From positions 100,695 through 164,694 of the forward strand of contig RGUL01000001.1 in NCBI GenBank assembly GCA_010027845.1: DNA of 64,000 bases. Direction: 5' to 3'. Source of the DNA: Gammaproteobacteria bacterium. GTDB taxonomy: Bacteria; Pseudomonadota; Gammaproteobacteria; Steroidobacterales; Steroidobacteraceae. The notes under the pieces are model-generated. The model was given only the letters and a program-made list of their open reading frames with translations. It did no database searches and had not been told where the DNA came from. Below, piece after piece: positions 10,516-19,143 of the stretch. Both the position numbers and the translations under genes were made by a program. Every line of letters begins with the position of its first letter. Within the stretch, counting starts at the first letter, position 1.

Positions 10516-10811
10516 CGGTCCGCAGAATGCATGCGAAACACCCGCTTCAAAAACGCATCGCGCCACGCGGCGCGCTCGGCCTCGACCGCGGCGTCCGGGC
10601 GGTACGCTTCGAGCGAGGCACGCGTCACGCTGCCCTGCGTGTCGAGCAGGCGCTCGACGGTGTCGAGCCGCTCGCGCATCACACCGACCTCCGTGGTCAG
10701 CTCCACGATGAAAGTCATCATCTGATCGATCGCGGGGTCGGCGAAGAACGACGGTCGCTTGCCCTTGGTGGTACGCGGCAGGACAACTTTGGATGGATCG
10801 GTTTGGGACAT
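10512..10811 (-). CDS. Small helical/coiled-coil protein, paralog family member 1
   Basis: MSQTDPSKVVLPRTTKGKRPSFFADPAIDQMMTFIVELTTEVGVMRERLDTVERLLDTQGSVTRASLEAYRPDAAVEAERAAWRDAFLKRVF; GTGA overlap with downstream OYE gene. Confidence 0.7.
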   Translation of the reverse strand: MSQTDPSKVVLPRTTKGKRPSFFADPAIDQMMTFIVELTTEVGVMRERLDTVERLLDTQGSVTRASLEAYRPDAAVEAERAAWRDAFLKRVFRMHSADR

Positions 10812-10884
10812 GCAGGCGACTCCGCTCGACGTTCGGCGAATGGTAATGTATCTATGACCATTCGTTGTGCGCAAAGGTCTCGCG

Positions 10885-11880
10885 ATGTATCACCAGTTTA
10901 AGTTTCCGCTCGTGTTCGCCTCGTGGCTGAGTCCGTGGCTCGCCTTCGCATTGTTGGTTGCCGCGCCTGCGACGCAGGCAGCCGAACCCGCGTTGCAACG
11001 CATTCGCATGGCTACGGTGACGACCACCGATCTCGGTGCGTTCGAACGCGATTATTCGCGCTGGCTCGGCTATCAGGTCCGCGAGCGTGGCCGCGTATCG
11101 CAAGCACTCGCCCGCAGCTGGGGCGCACCGGCAATGCAAGGCCGGAACTACGTGCTGCTGTCGTCGAAGGCGGCGCCCGACGTGTTCGTTCGCGCGGTGC
11201 AAACGAAACGCACCCCCGCCGGTTACGCGCCGCTCATGACGCACGGCTGGAACGCGATCGAAATCATCGTCGACGATCCGGACGCGACGTACGCCAAATT
11301 ACGCGAGTCGCCGTTTCGCGTCATCGGCGAGCCGGCGCCGCTCGGCGGCTATCCGAGCATCCGCGCGTTCCAGGTCGTCGGGCCTTCGGGCGAAGTTTTA
11401 TATTTGACCGCCGAGACCGGCGATCGAAGCAAGTCGATCCTGCCGTTGCCGGGCGGCGACGTCGGTCGCATTTTCATTATGGTGTTGGCCGGTCCGGACA
11501 TCGACGCGCTGCTCGATTTCTACAGCACCAAATTCGACATGGCGCGCGGCACGGCGCGCAAGCGCACCGTCGGTGTGATCAAGCGCGCGCAGAGCTTAGG
11601 CGACGACGAGACGCCGCTCGCCACCATGCGCCTCGCACAACACGGTAATTTACTGGAGTTCGACGGCTATTCGGCCAAAGCCACCACCCGCCCCGTCGAG
11701 CGCGGCGAACTACCACCCGGCATCGCCAGCACGAGTTTCGCCGTCAAAAATTTAGACGTTTTGGGCGTCGAGTTCGTCGCGCCGCCGGCCAAACTCGATG
11801 GCCTTGCCTACGGCGATCGACGCGTCGCGAGCGTGCGCGGCCCGGCGGGCGAACTCATCGAATTAATCGAGGAGAACTGA
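10885..11880 (+). CDS. VOC (glyoxalase/extradiol dioxygenase-like) protein with signal peptide
   Basis: MYHQFKFPLVFASWLSPWLAFALLVAAPATQAAEPALQRIRMATVTTTDLGAFERDYSRWLGYQV; repeated VOC-type modules. Confidence 0.7.
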   Translation: MYHQFKFPLVFASWLSPWLAFALLVAAPATQAAEPALQRIRMATVTTTDLGAFERDYSRWLGYQVRERGRVSQALARSWGAPAMQGRNYVLLSSKAAPDVFVRAVQTKRTPAGYAPLMTHGWNAIEIIVDDPDATYAKLRESPFRVIGEPAPLGGYPSIRAFQVVGPSGEVLYLTAETGDRSKSILPLPGGDVGRIFIMVLAGPDIDALLDFYSTKFDMARGTARKRTVGVIKRAQSLGDDETPLATMRLAQHGNLLEFDGYSAKATTRPVERGELPPGIASTSFAVKNLDVLGVEFVAPPAKLDGLAYGDRRVASVRGPAGELIELIEEN

Positions 11881-11890
11881 GCGTCGCGAT

Positions 11891-12997
11891 TCAGCGCGTC
11901 GCACCGAACACAAAGGCGACGCTCTTGCCGTGCTGCACGTATTCCGTGAAGCATTGCGCGGGTGAGAATCCGGCGGCGATCATTTCTTTGAGCATGTCGC
12001 GCTCGGCGAAGCCGGTCCAGAACGGCTCGCCGTTCCAGCGCACCTGCCAGTCGTTCATCACTTGATCGTCCAAGGCGAGACGCGAACTCTGCGTCGCGAC
12101 GTCCGCATGCAGCATGACGCCGCCCGGCTTTAACACCCGATGACACTCGCGCAAAATTTGAGGTAGCCGCGCCGAGTTGGTCTCGTGAAACATGATGTTC
12201 GACAACACGAGATCGAAGCTTCCCGCGTCGAACCCCGTGCGCGCCGCATCGCGCTGATGGAAATGGATCGGCGTGCCACGTCGTTCGGCGATCAAGTGAC
12301 CGAAGCGCAGCAAACCCGCTGCCACGTCGACGCCGTGATATTCGGCTTCGGGAAACTCGAGCGCGATGGCTTGCGAGTGCACACCGACCCCGCAACCGAG
12401 ATCGAGGATGCGTTGCGGCTTGAGATTCGGAAAACGCTGCTGCAGTTGCGAGAGCAAATTGTGCGCGCGGCCGTCCGAAGCAGCTTTCGCCTGCCCCTTG
12501 CCGACCGCGTAAATCATCGAAGCGCCGATGTAGCGCAGGCCGGGAACCAGATCGTCCGGGTCTTGCGAGCCGACGAAGCCGCCCGGCTGCCGATGAATTT
12601 CGGTGTTCGAGATCGGCGTCGGAATCTCGAGCGTCGGGTCGAGTTCTAGCGAACCGCGTTTGCTTCCGGTCGTTCGCAAGGCAGCCAATTCGTTGATCGC
12701 CTGCGGCGCGACCCGTCGGGTCGTCGCCTCGATCGCATCCCACATCATCCCCTGCGATCGATGCGTGAGTACCGCCCAAGAACGAAAGGCCGTGGTGCGT
12801 GCGAGTGCTTTCTCGACTTCGCGCCGCGAGCCGGGATCGCGCCCGAGAGTCGTCTGCAACTGCGGCAACACCTGCCGCTGGTAGGTTTCACGCACTCGCT
12901 GTTGCGCACTGCCGTTGGCCAAATATTTGAGGCCGAGCACGAAGTCTTGGCGCGCTTTCTCGAGGTTCGTCGGGGTGTAGACCTGTTGCTCGCTCAT
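11891..12997 (-). CDS. Class I SAM-dependent methyltransferase with N-terminal domain (MT4)
   Basis: MSEQQVYTPTNLEKARQDFVLGLKYLANG...RILDLGCGVGVHSQAIALEFPEAEYHGVDVA; WNGEPFWTGFAERD. Confidence 0.85.
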   Translation of the reverse strand: MSEQQVYTPTNLEKARQDFVLGLKYLANGSAQQRVRETYQRQVLPQLQTTLGRDPGSRREVEKALARTTAFRSWAVLTHRSQGMMWDAIEATTRRVAPQAINELAALRTTGSKRGSLELDPTLEIPTPISNTEIHRQPGGFVGSQDPDDLVPGLRYIGASMIYAVGKGQAKAASDGRAHNLLSQLQQRFPNLKPQRILDLGCGVGVHSQAIALEFPEAEYHGVDVAAGLLRFGHLIAERRGTPIHFHQRDAARTGFDAGSFDLVLSNIMFHETNSARLPQILRECHRVLKPGGVMLHADVATQSSRLALDDQVMNDWQVRWNGEPFWTGFAERDMLKEMIAAGFSPAQCFTEYVQHGKSVAFVFGATR

Positions 12998-13027
12998 CCT
13001 TAGAACTCCGCAGAAATCACCGAAGGA

Positions 13028-14224
13028 TCACGCGGCCGAGTTTAACGCTCCCGCGCCGTTCCGGAAACGCCATCCACCGGGAACGCCCTCCGGCGACAAC
13101 ACGATTTGCCACAGCTGATTGGCCCGAGCGCGAAAAGCACCCGCGCAACAAAGCAGGTAGTAGCGCCACAAGCGATGGAATCGTTCGTCGTAACGCTGCT
13201 GCAACTCGGGCCAGGCCGCCTCGAACCGCGCATGCCAGGCCATGAGCGTGCGGTCGTAATCCGCGCCGAAGTTGTGCCAGTCCTCGATCACGAAGCGCCC
13301 TTCGCATGCGCGGGCGATGTCGGACATCGACGGCAGCACCGCGTTCGGGAAAATATATTTTTCGATCCACGGGTCGACCCCGGTACCGACTTTGCCGCGA
13401 CCGATCGTGTGCAACAAGAATAATCCGTCGCGCACCAGTGATCGATTCACGAGCTCGAAGTAATCACGATAATTTTTTGGGCCGACATGCTCGAACATGC
13501 CGACAGAAGCGATGCGATCGAACTTTTGAGTGCCGTCGCGATTGAAATCCCGGTAGTCGATGAGCTCAAAGCGCACCGGCAAGCTGCCGGCGAGCTCCGT
13601 ACCGAGCGCGAGTTGTTGCGCCGAAATCGTCAAGCCTAGGCAGTGCACGCCGTAATGCTCGGCCGCATGCCGCATCAAGCTACCGAATCCGCAACCGATG
13701 TCGAGCAAACGCATACCGCGCGCCAACCCGAGCTTGCGACAGATCAGATCGAGCTTGTCACGCTGGGCTTGCTCGAGGTTCGTCGCCGACGCCCAATAAC
13801 CACAACTGTAGGCGAGCATCGGGTCCAGCATTCTTTGATAGAGATCGTTACCGAGATCGTAGTGCGCGCGCCCAACTTGCCAGGCACGGGTCGTCGATTG
13901 CAGATTCAAAAGTCGCGCCCGCAGTACCGACCAAAGAAAACCCGGTTGCGCCACCGACTCGTCGAGTTTGGCCGCCAAGACGCGCGCGACTAGCGCGTCG
14001 AGTTGCGCACAATCCCACCATCCCTCGACGTAACTCTCACCGAGCCCGAGACTGCCGTACTTCAAAATCCGCGCGAGCGTGTCCGGGTGGTGAATCTGGA
14101 TGTCCCAAGGCCGCGGCCCGTCGATCCAGACGTCGGCGCGAGCCAGCAAGCGCGAGGCGACTTCGAATCCGACCGGCGTGGCGGCGCGCGTGCGGCCGCG
14201 TGCAGCGACGAGAGCGTTGTCCAT
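13028..14224 (-). CDS. cfa: Cyclopropane-fatty-acyl-phospholipid synthase family protein
   Basis: LGLGESYVEGWWDCAQLDALVARV; VGRAHYDLGNDLYQRMLDPMLAYSCGYWASATNLEQAQRDKLDLICRKLGLARGMRLLDIGCGFGSL. Confidence 0.9.
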   Translation of the reverse strand: MDNALVAARGRTRAATPVGFEVASRLLARADVWIDGPRPWDIQIHHPDTLARILKYGSLGLGESYVEGWWDCAQLDALVARVLAAKLDESVAQPGFLWSVLRARLLNLQSTTRAWQVGRAHYDLGNDLYQRMLDPMLAYSCGYWASATNLEQAQRDKLDLICRKLGLARGMRLLDIGCGFGSLMRHAAEHYGVHCLGLTISAQQLALGTELAGSLPVRFELIDYRDFNRDGTQKFDRIASVGMFEHVGPKNYRDYFELVNRSLVRDGLFLLHTIGRGKVGTGVDPWIEKYIFPNAVLPSMSDIARACEGRFVIEDWHNFGADYDRTLMAWHARFEAAWPELQQRYDERFHRLWRYYLLCCAGAFRARANQLWQIVLSPEGVPGGWRFRNGAGALNSAA

Positions 14225-14453
14225 ACGCCGACGGTAGACGGCGGAGCGACCGCGGTCGGTGCGGCGGCGAACGAGTGTTCAATGGTCGATCGCTATCGAC
14301 CCCTGACGTCATCAGCCCCTGACGTAGCAATGACTTTCGACACGATGACAGTCCGCAAGCGCGCGCCGACAGTGCGGCCATGTTCGCTCGCGGCGCACTT
14401 AATACGCACCCCGTCCATACAGACGTTGCCTTGACTATACCTAGGTCGATATA

Positions 14454-14852
14454 ATGTACCGGCTCTATGTGCATCGGGATGCAAAGCGGGATTTGGATCA
14501 ACTCTGGGAAACGTCCAAAACTGCGACTGCGGCGGCACGCATCGTTGCTCTGCTCGAGGATCTGCAAGGCAACCAAGACTTACTCGATCGACTCACGCAA
14601 CACGATTTCGGAGTCGGACGCAGCGAACCGTTTCACGTCAGTAAGTGGTTCGAACATTGGAACAAAGGAAAAGATCTCTGGCGCTTGAAGTTATGGGATC
14701 TCGAGGCCGTTGGACTTAAATATCGGGTCGTCTACGCGTACACGCCCGGGATCCGGCAGTACAACATTTTGGCCATCGCACCGAGGAGTTTTGGCTATGC
14801 AGAAGATCATCCGCTCACTCAGCGCATCCTCAGAGCCTTTGATAACCCATGA
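14454..14852 (+). CDS. RelE/HigB-like toxin
   Basis: MYRLYVHRDAKRDLDQLWETSKTAT...LWRLKLWDLEAVGLKYRVVYAYTPGIRQYNILAIAPRSFGYAEDHPLTQRI; overlaps XRE-domain gene. Confidence 0.65.
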   Translation: MYRLYVHRDAKRDLDQLWETSKTATAAARIVALLEDLQGNQDLLDRLTQHDFGVGRSEPFHVSKWFEHWNKGKDLWRLKLWDLEAVGLKYRVVYAYTPGIRQYNILAIAPRSFGYAEDHPLTQRILRAFDNP

Positions 14853-15303
14853 ACGAGTGTTCGGCGATGCTTTGAACGCTGAGCGACGCGCTCGTTGCGC
14901 AACCGAACCGTGCAAAGTTTTTTTCTTCGCGCAATACGCCGAGACCGAAGCACCGACACCGAAAAACCACACGACCATAGACGAGCTGGTGTCGACATGG
15001 GACGCCGATCCGAAACGGCGCGAGGCACTCATCAAGGCTCGCCGTTGGCTGACGACACGCTCATCAGAAGACGGCGCGCACACGATTCGCACCCTGCGCC
15101 TCAAAAAAGGTTGGTCGCAGGCAAGGCTTGCGTCGGAACTCGGCACGAGCCAACCGCATATCGCGCGCATCGAAAAAGGTACCGAAAACGTAACGATCGA
15201 CACCTGCAGACGCTTATCGGCCGCGCTCGAAATCGACATGAATAACGTCGATCAGGCGCTGCGTAACCAAGAACTCAACGCTGCGCGAAAGAGCGCAAGA
15301 TGA
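14797..15303 (+). CDS. XRE-family HTH antitoxin (HigA-like)
   Basis: TIRTLRLKKGWSQARLASELGTSQPHIARIEKGTENVTIDTCRRLSAALEI; internal ATG of ORF 14710..15303. Confidence 0.75.
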   Translation: MQKIIRSLSASSEPLITHERVFGDALNAERRARCATEPCKVFFFAQYAETEAPTPKNHTTIDELVSTWDADPKRREALIKARRWLTTRSSEDGAHTIRTLRLKKGWSQARLASELGTSQPHIARIEKGTENVTIDTCRRLSAALEIDMNNVDQALRNQELNAARKSAR

Positions 15304-15734
15304 AACGCCAAGTCCAGACGATTTTTTGTGACGACGTGCGTAACGAAGTTGGTGGCAAACTGTCCTACATGGGCGTCTACAGCGGCACGCTGCTCGTAAC
15401 CGAGTTTCCGATCGTCCTGCCGAAGTTGTGCGTAGCGCTGACGGCCATTACGTCCGCAGCGGAGCCTTTCAAAAAAATGACATTTCGTTTACTAAAAGAC
15501 ACGGAAACACTGGCGGAGTGCGTGCTGGGCAAAGAAGATTTGGCGCGTGCCAGACGATCGATCGGCAAAAAGCCCCGGAAGCTCTCGGACGAGCGTGCTC
15601 AGTCGATCCAGACGGTGCTGACGTTTGCGGCACTCAAACTCGACGGCCCTTGCCAACTCGCCGTCCGGGTGAACACGGAAACCGAGGAACTGCGTGGCCT
15701 CGGCCTGCGGATCGGGCTCGCGACCAAGCAATAA
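15300..15734 (+). CDS. Conserved hypothetical protein (resembles DUF6941)
   Basis: MKRQVQTIFCDDVRNEVGGKLSYMGVYSGTLLVTEFPIVLPKLCVALTAIT; ATGA overlap with antitoxin gene. Confidence 0.6.
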   Translation: MKRQVQTIFCDDVRNEVGGKLSYMGVYSGTLLVTEFPIVLPKLCVALTAITSAAEPFKKMTFRLLKDTETLAECVLGKEDLARARRSIGKKPRKLSDERAQSIQTVLTFAALKLDGPCQLAVRVNTETEELRGLGLRIGLATKQ

Positions 15735-15739
15735 AGGAG

Positions 15740-15816
15740 TGGCGCGCCCGGAGAGATTCGAACTCCCGACCCTCAGGTTCGAAGCCTGATGCTCTATCCA
15801 GCTGAGCTACGGGCGC
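15740..15816 (-). tRNA. tRNA-Arg (anticodon TCG)
   Basis: Reverse complement GCGCCCGTAGCTCAGCTGGATAGAGCATCAGGCTTCGAACCTGAGGGTCGGGAGTTCGAATCTCTCCGGGCGCGCCA; 7-bp acceptor stem, TTCGAAT T-loop, anticodon loop CTTCGAA, encoded CCA. Confidence 0.95.
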
Positions 15817-15912
15817 GTCCGGGTGCAGTCTAGCATCGAGGTGATATGGCGGCCGACCGCGGGGCGACCTAATATACGCTCTCCAGACAACCGATCTCGT
15901 GGGGTCCTTACG

Positions 15913-16284
15913 ATGAAGACCGTGATTTCCCTGGCGCTCGTCGCCGCTCTCGCTGCCGGCTCGGCCAACGCGGCCTGCACCTACCCGAAGGCGCCGGAGA
16001 AAATTCCCGACGGCGGTACGGCCACGCTCGAGGAAATGATCGCCGCGCAGCGTGGCGTGAAGCAGTTCGATGCCGACATCACGGCCTACCAGAGCTGTCT
16101 CGAGACCGAATTCAACGACGCGATGTCGAAAGAAACGTCGCTGACCGAAGAACAGAAAAAAGAACGTCGCAAGATCGTCGATCAGAAGATGAATGCAGCG
16201 GTGGACGAGGCGCAGGGTCTCGCCGATCGCTTGAACGCGCAGATCCGCGTTTATAAAGAAAAAGCGGCCGCCAAAAAGAACTGA
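15913..16284 (+). CDS. Hypothetical secreted protein
   Basis: MKTVISLALVAALAAGSANAACTYPKAPEKIPDGGTATLEEMIAAQ; Sec signal peptide. Confidence 0.7.
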   Translation: MKTVISLALVAALAAGSANAACTYPKAPEKIPDGGTATLEEMIAAQRGVKQFDADITAYQSCLETEFNDAMSKETSLTEEQKKERRKIVDQKMNAAVDEAQGLADRLNAQIRVYKEKAAAKKN

Positions 16285-16336
16285 GCCCGCCACTGCGCGG
16301 GTTCTGCCCGCACCGTGCCGGGATACACTGCCCGGC

Positions 16337-17536
16337 ATGATCTCTCCTTCCGAAGCCGACGCGCTGATCGGCAGGCATTTGAACTGCCTGCCGATCGAGT
16401 CGTTGCCGCTCATGCAATGCAGCGGCGCAGTGCTGCGCGAAAACGTTTATGCCGAGCGCGATCAACCCCCCTTCGATCGGGTGGCGATGGACGGCGTGGC
16501 GCTCGATTCGCGCGCGGTACGCGACGGGCGCCGGCGGTTTCGCGTGCAGGCGATGCAAGCGGCGGGCGATGCGCCGCTGCGTCTCGAGGCGAGCGACGCG
16601 GCGATCGAAATCATGACCGGCGCGTCGTTGCCGGCGGGTTGCGATGCGGTCGTACCGGTCGAACAACTGCTGCGCGCCGACGATTCGATCGAACTCGACG
16701 AGCGCGTGCGCGTGGCGCCGTGGCAGAACGTGCATCGCCGCGGCTCCGATTGCAGCCAAGGCAGTCTCTTGCTCACGGCGGGCTCACCGCTCGGCGCGCC
16801 GGAGATCGCGGTCGCAGCGGGCGCCGGTATGCCGCGCATCCGGGTGAGCGCACAACCGACCATCAGCGTCATCTCAACCGGCAACGAACTTGTCGAGCCG
16901 GGCGAGCCAGTCGAGCCGCATCAGGTGCGGCGCTCGAATGCGTACGGCATCCTCGCCGCCTTACGTCGCCGCGGCTTTCAAAGAATTGCCGACGATCATC
17001 TCGCCGACGATCTGCCGACGCTGATCGCGCGCCTGCGCGTACAGCTCGACACGCACGACGTGTTGATCCTCTCCGGTGGCGTGTCGATGGGCAAACTCGA
17101 CCTCGTACCACAAGCACTCGCCGCGCTCGGGGTGCGCGAGGTGTTCCACAAAATCAGCCAGCGACCCGGCAAACCGATGTGGTTCGGGATCGGCCCGCAA
17201 GGCACTGCGGTATTCGCGTTGCCTGGTAATCCGGTCTCGACGCAAGTGTGCCTCGCACGTTACGTCGTTCCGGGCTTGCACGCGGCGATGGGCGGCAGCG
17301 AGCCGAACGTCGAAAAAATTGCGATCGCTGCGCCGCTAGAGATCAAACACGGTCTGACTTCGTTGATCCCGGTGCGCATCGAGACCGACGACTGGGGTCG
17401 CCCTTGGGCGCATCCGCGGCTCACTAACGGCTCCGGCGATTTCACCGCACTCGTCGGCACCGACGGCGTGGTGGAATTACCGCCCGGGCCGAACGAGTAT
17501 GCGAAAGGGTTCGTGACCCGGCTGTTTCGTTGGTAA
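16337..17536 (+). CDS. moeA: Molybdopterin molybdotransferase MoeA
   Basis: DRVAMDGVALDSRA; EIMTGASLPAGCDAVVPVEQ; SVISTGNELVEPGEP; LILSGGVSMGKLDLVPQAL; FALPGNPVSTQVCLARYVVP. Confidence 0.93.
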   Translation: MISPSEADALIGRHLNCLPIESLPLMQCSGAVLRENVYAERDQPPFDRVAMDGVALDSRAVRDGRRRFRVQAMQAAGDAPLRLEASDAAIEIMTGASLPAGCDAVVPVEQLLRADDSIELDERVRVAPWQNVHRRGSDCSQGSLLLTAGSPLGAPEIAVAAGAGMPRIRVSAQPTISVISTGNELVEPGEPVEPHQVRRSNAYGILAALRRRGFQRIADDHLADDLPTLIARLRVQLDTHDVLILSGGVSMGKLDLVPQALAALGVREVFHKISQRPGKPMWFGIGPQGTAVFALPGNPVSTQVCLARYVVPGLHAAMGGSEPNVEKIAIAAPLEIKHGLTSLIPVRIETDDWGRPWAHPRLTNGSGDFTALVGTDGVVELPPGPNEYAKGFVTRLFRW

Positions 17537-17589
17537 GTTTCGAACTCATCATCGTGAACGATCTCAATGAAAACCCGCCGGCCGCGACC

Positions 17590-18618
17590 ATGACGACCAC
17601 CGACTTGCGTCGTAACGTCGATGCACTCGGCCGCCCGATGCGCGACCTGCGCATCTCGGTGATGGACCGCTGCAATTTTCGTTGCCCGTATTGCATGCCG
17701 CAGCACACCTTTCACGAGGGCTATCGTTTTTTGAAATCCGCCGAACGCTTGTCGTTCGAAGAAATCGTGCGCTTGACGCGCATCGCCACCACGCTCGGCG
17801 TGCGCAAGCTGCGCATCACGGGCGGCGAACCGCTGTTGCGTCCGAATCTATCCGATCTGATCGGCGATCTCGGCACGTTACCGGGTATCGACGACATCGC
17901 ACTCACGACCAACGGCGTGCTGCTCGCAAAATACGCAACTGAACTCAAAGCTGCCGGACTCACGCGCATCACGGTCAGCCTCGACAGTCTCGACCCGCAG
18001 GTGTTCGCCGCGATGAGCGGTGGTTACGGTGGTGTCGAGCAAGTGCTCGAGGGCATCGACGCTGCGCGCACCGCAGGACTCGCGCCGATCAAAGTCAACG
18101 TAGTCGTGCAACGCGGCCTGAACGATCACACCGTGCCCGAGCTGCTACAGCGCTTTCGGCACACGGGCGTGATCGTGCGCTTCATCGAATACATGGACGT
18201 CGGCAACCGTAATCATTGGCGTCCGGAACTCGTCGTCTCGTCGGCCGAGCTCGCGGCCCGCATCGGTGCGCGCTGGCCACTGCGGCCGCTCGAATCGAAC
18301 TATCGCGGCGAGGTCGCCGAACGCCATGCCTACGCAGACGGCGGCGGCGAGATCGGCTTCATCTCCTCGGTGACGCAGCCGTTCTGCGGCGCCTGCTCAC
18401 GGGCGCGGTTGTCGTCCGACGGCTCGCTCTACACTTGCCTGTTCGCCACCGAAGGCGCCGATCTGCGCGGTCCGATGCGCGCGGGTGCTAGCGATAGCGA
18501 ATTGCTGGAATTACTGCGTAACATTTGGAATGGTCGCCGCGATCGCTACAGCGAGCAGCGCGCCGAGTTGCGCGCCCGCACCGACCGCAAAGTCGAAATG
18601 CATTACATCGGCGGTTGA
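17590..18618 (+). CDS. moaA: GTP 3',8-cyclase MoaA (radical SAM)
   Basis: LRISVMDRCNFRCPYCMPQHTF; RKLRITGGEPLLRPNL; FCGACSRARLSSDGSLYTCLF; C-terminal GG. Confidence 0.95.
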   Translation: MTTTDLRRNVDALGRPMRDLRISVMDRCNFRCPYCMPQHTFHEGYRFLKSAERLSFEEIVRLTRIATTLGVRKLRITGGEPLLRPNLSDLIGDLGTLPGIDDIALTTNGVLLAKYATELKAAGLTRITVSLDSLDPQVFAAMSGGYGGVEQVLEGIDAARTAGLAPIKVNVVVQRGLNDHTVPELLQRFRHTGVIVRFIEYMDVGNRNHWRPELVVSSAELAARIGARWPLRPLESNYRGEVAERHAYADGGGEIGFISSVTQPFCGACSRARLSSDGSLYTCLFATEGADLRGPMRAGASDSELLELLRNIWNGRRDRYSEQRAELRARTDRKVEMHYIGG

Positions 18619-18630
18619 GAATTGACACCG

Positions 18631-19143
18631 ATGACCCGAGCGAACCGCGCCAAAAAAACACCCGGCAAGTTGACGCATTTGGATGCGGCACGCAGACCGA
18701 CCATGGTCGACGTCGGTGACAAAGAAATCACGCGGCGCGAGGCGACCGCCGAAGCACGCATCCGCCTGCCCGCGAACGTCGCTAAAGCGCTTGCCGCAAG
18801 CGGTCATCGCACCAAAAAAGGCCCGGTATTCGATACGGCGACCATCGCGGCCGTGCAAGCGGTCAAACGCACGCACGAGTTGATCCCGTTTTGTCATCCG
18901 CTGCCGATCGAGCACTGTGCACTCGACATCGACGCGGCGCGTTCGGGGCTGATCACCATTCGCTGCACGGTGCGCACGTCGCACACCACGGGCGTCGAAA
19001 TGGAAGCGCTTACCGGCGCAAGCGTCGCGGCCTTGACGATCTACGACATGTGCAAGGCTTTGTCGCACGACATCGTCGTCGAGCGCGTCCGCCTGCTCGC
19101 CAAAAGTGGCGGCCGTCGTAATTACACCAGGCGCAGCCGATGA
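18631..19143 (+). CDS. moaC: Cyclic pyranopterin monophosphate synthase MoaC
   Basis: [90 protein letters not shown]. Confidence 0.93.
   Translation: MTRANRAKKTPGKLTHLDAARRPTMVDVGDKEITRREATAEARIRLPANVAKALAASGHRTKKGPVFDTATIAAVQAVKRTHELIPFCHPLPIEHCALDIDAARSGLITIRCTVRTSHTTGVEMEALTGASVAALTIYDMCKALSHDIVVERVRLLAKSGGRRNYTRRSR

Noticed and set aside
14454-15734. Wider mobile island around the toxin-antitoxin module, using the adjacent tRNA-Arg as integration site
   Set aside because: No integrase, no tRNA 3'-end duplication and no IS or phage genes seen; the downstream genes are core molybdenum cofactor genes.
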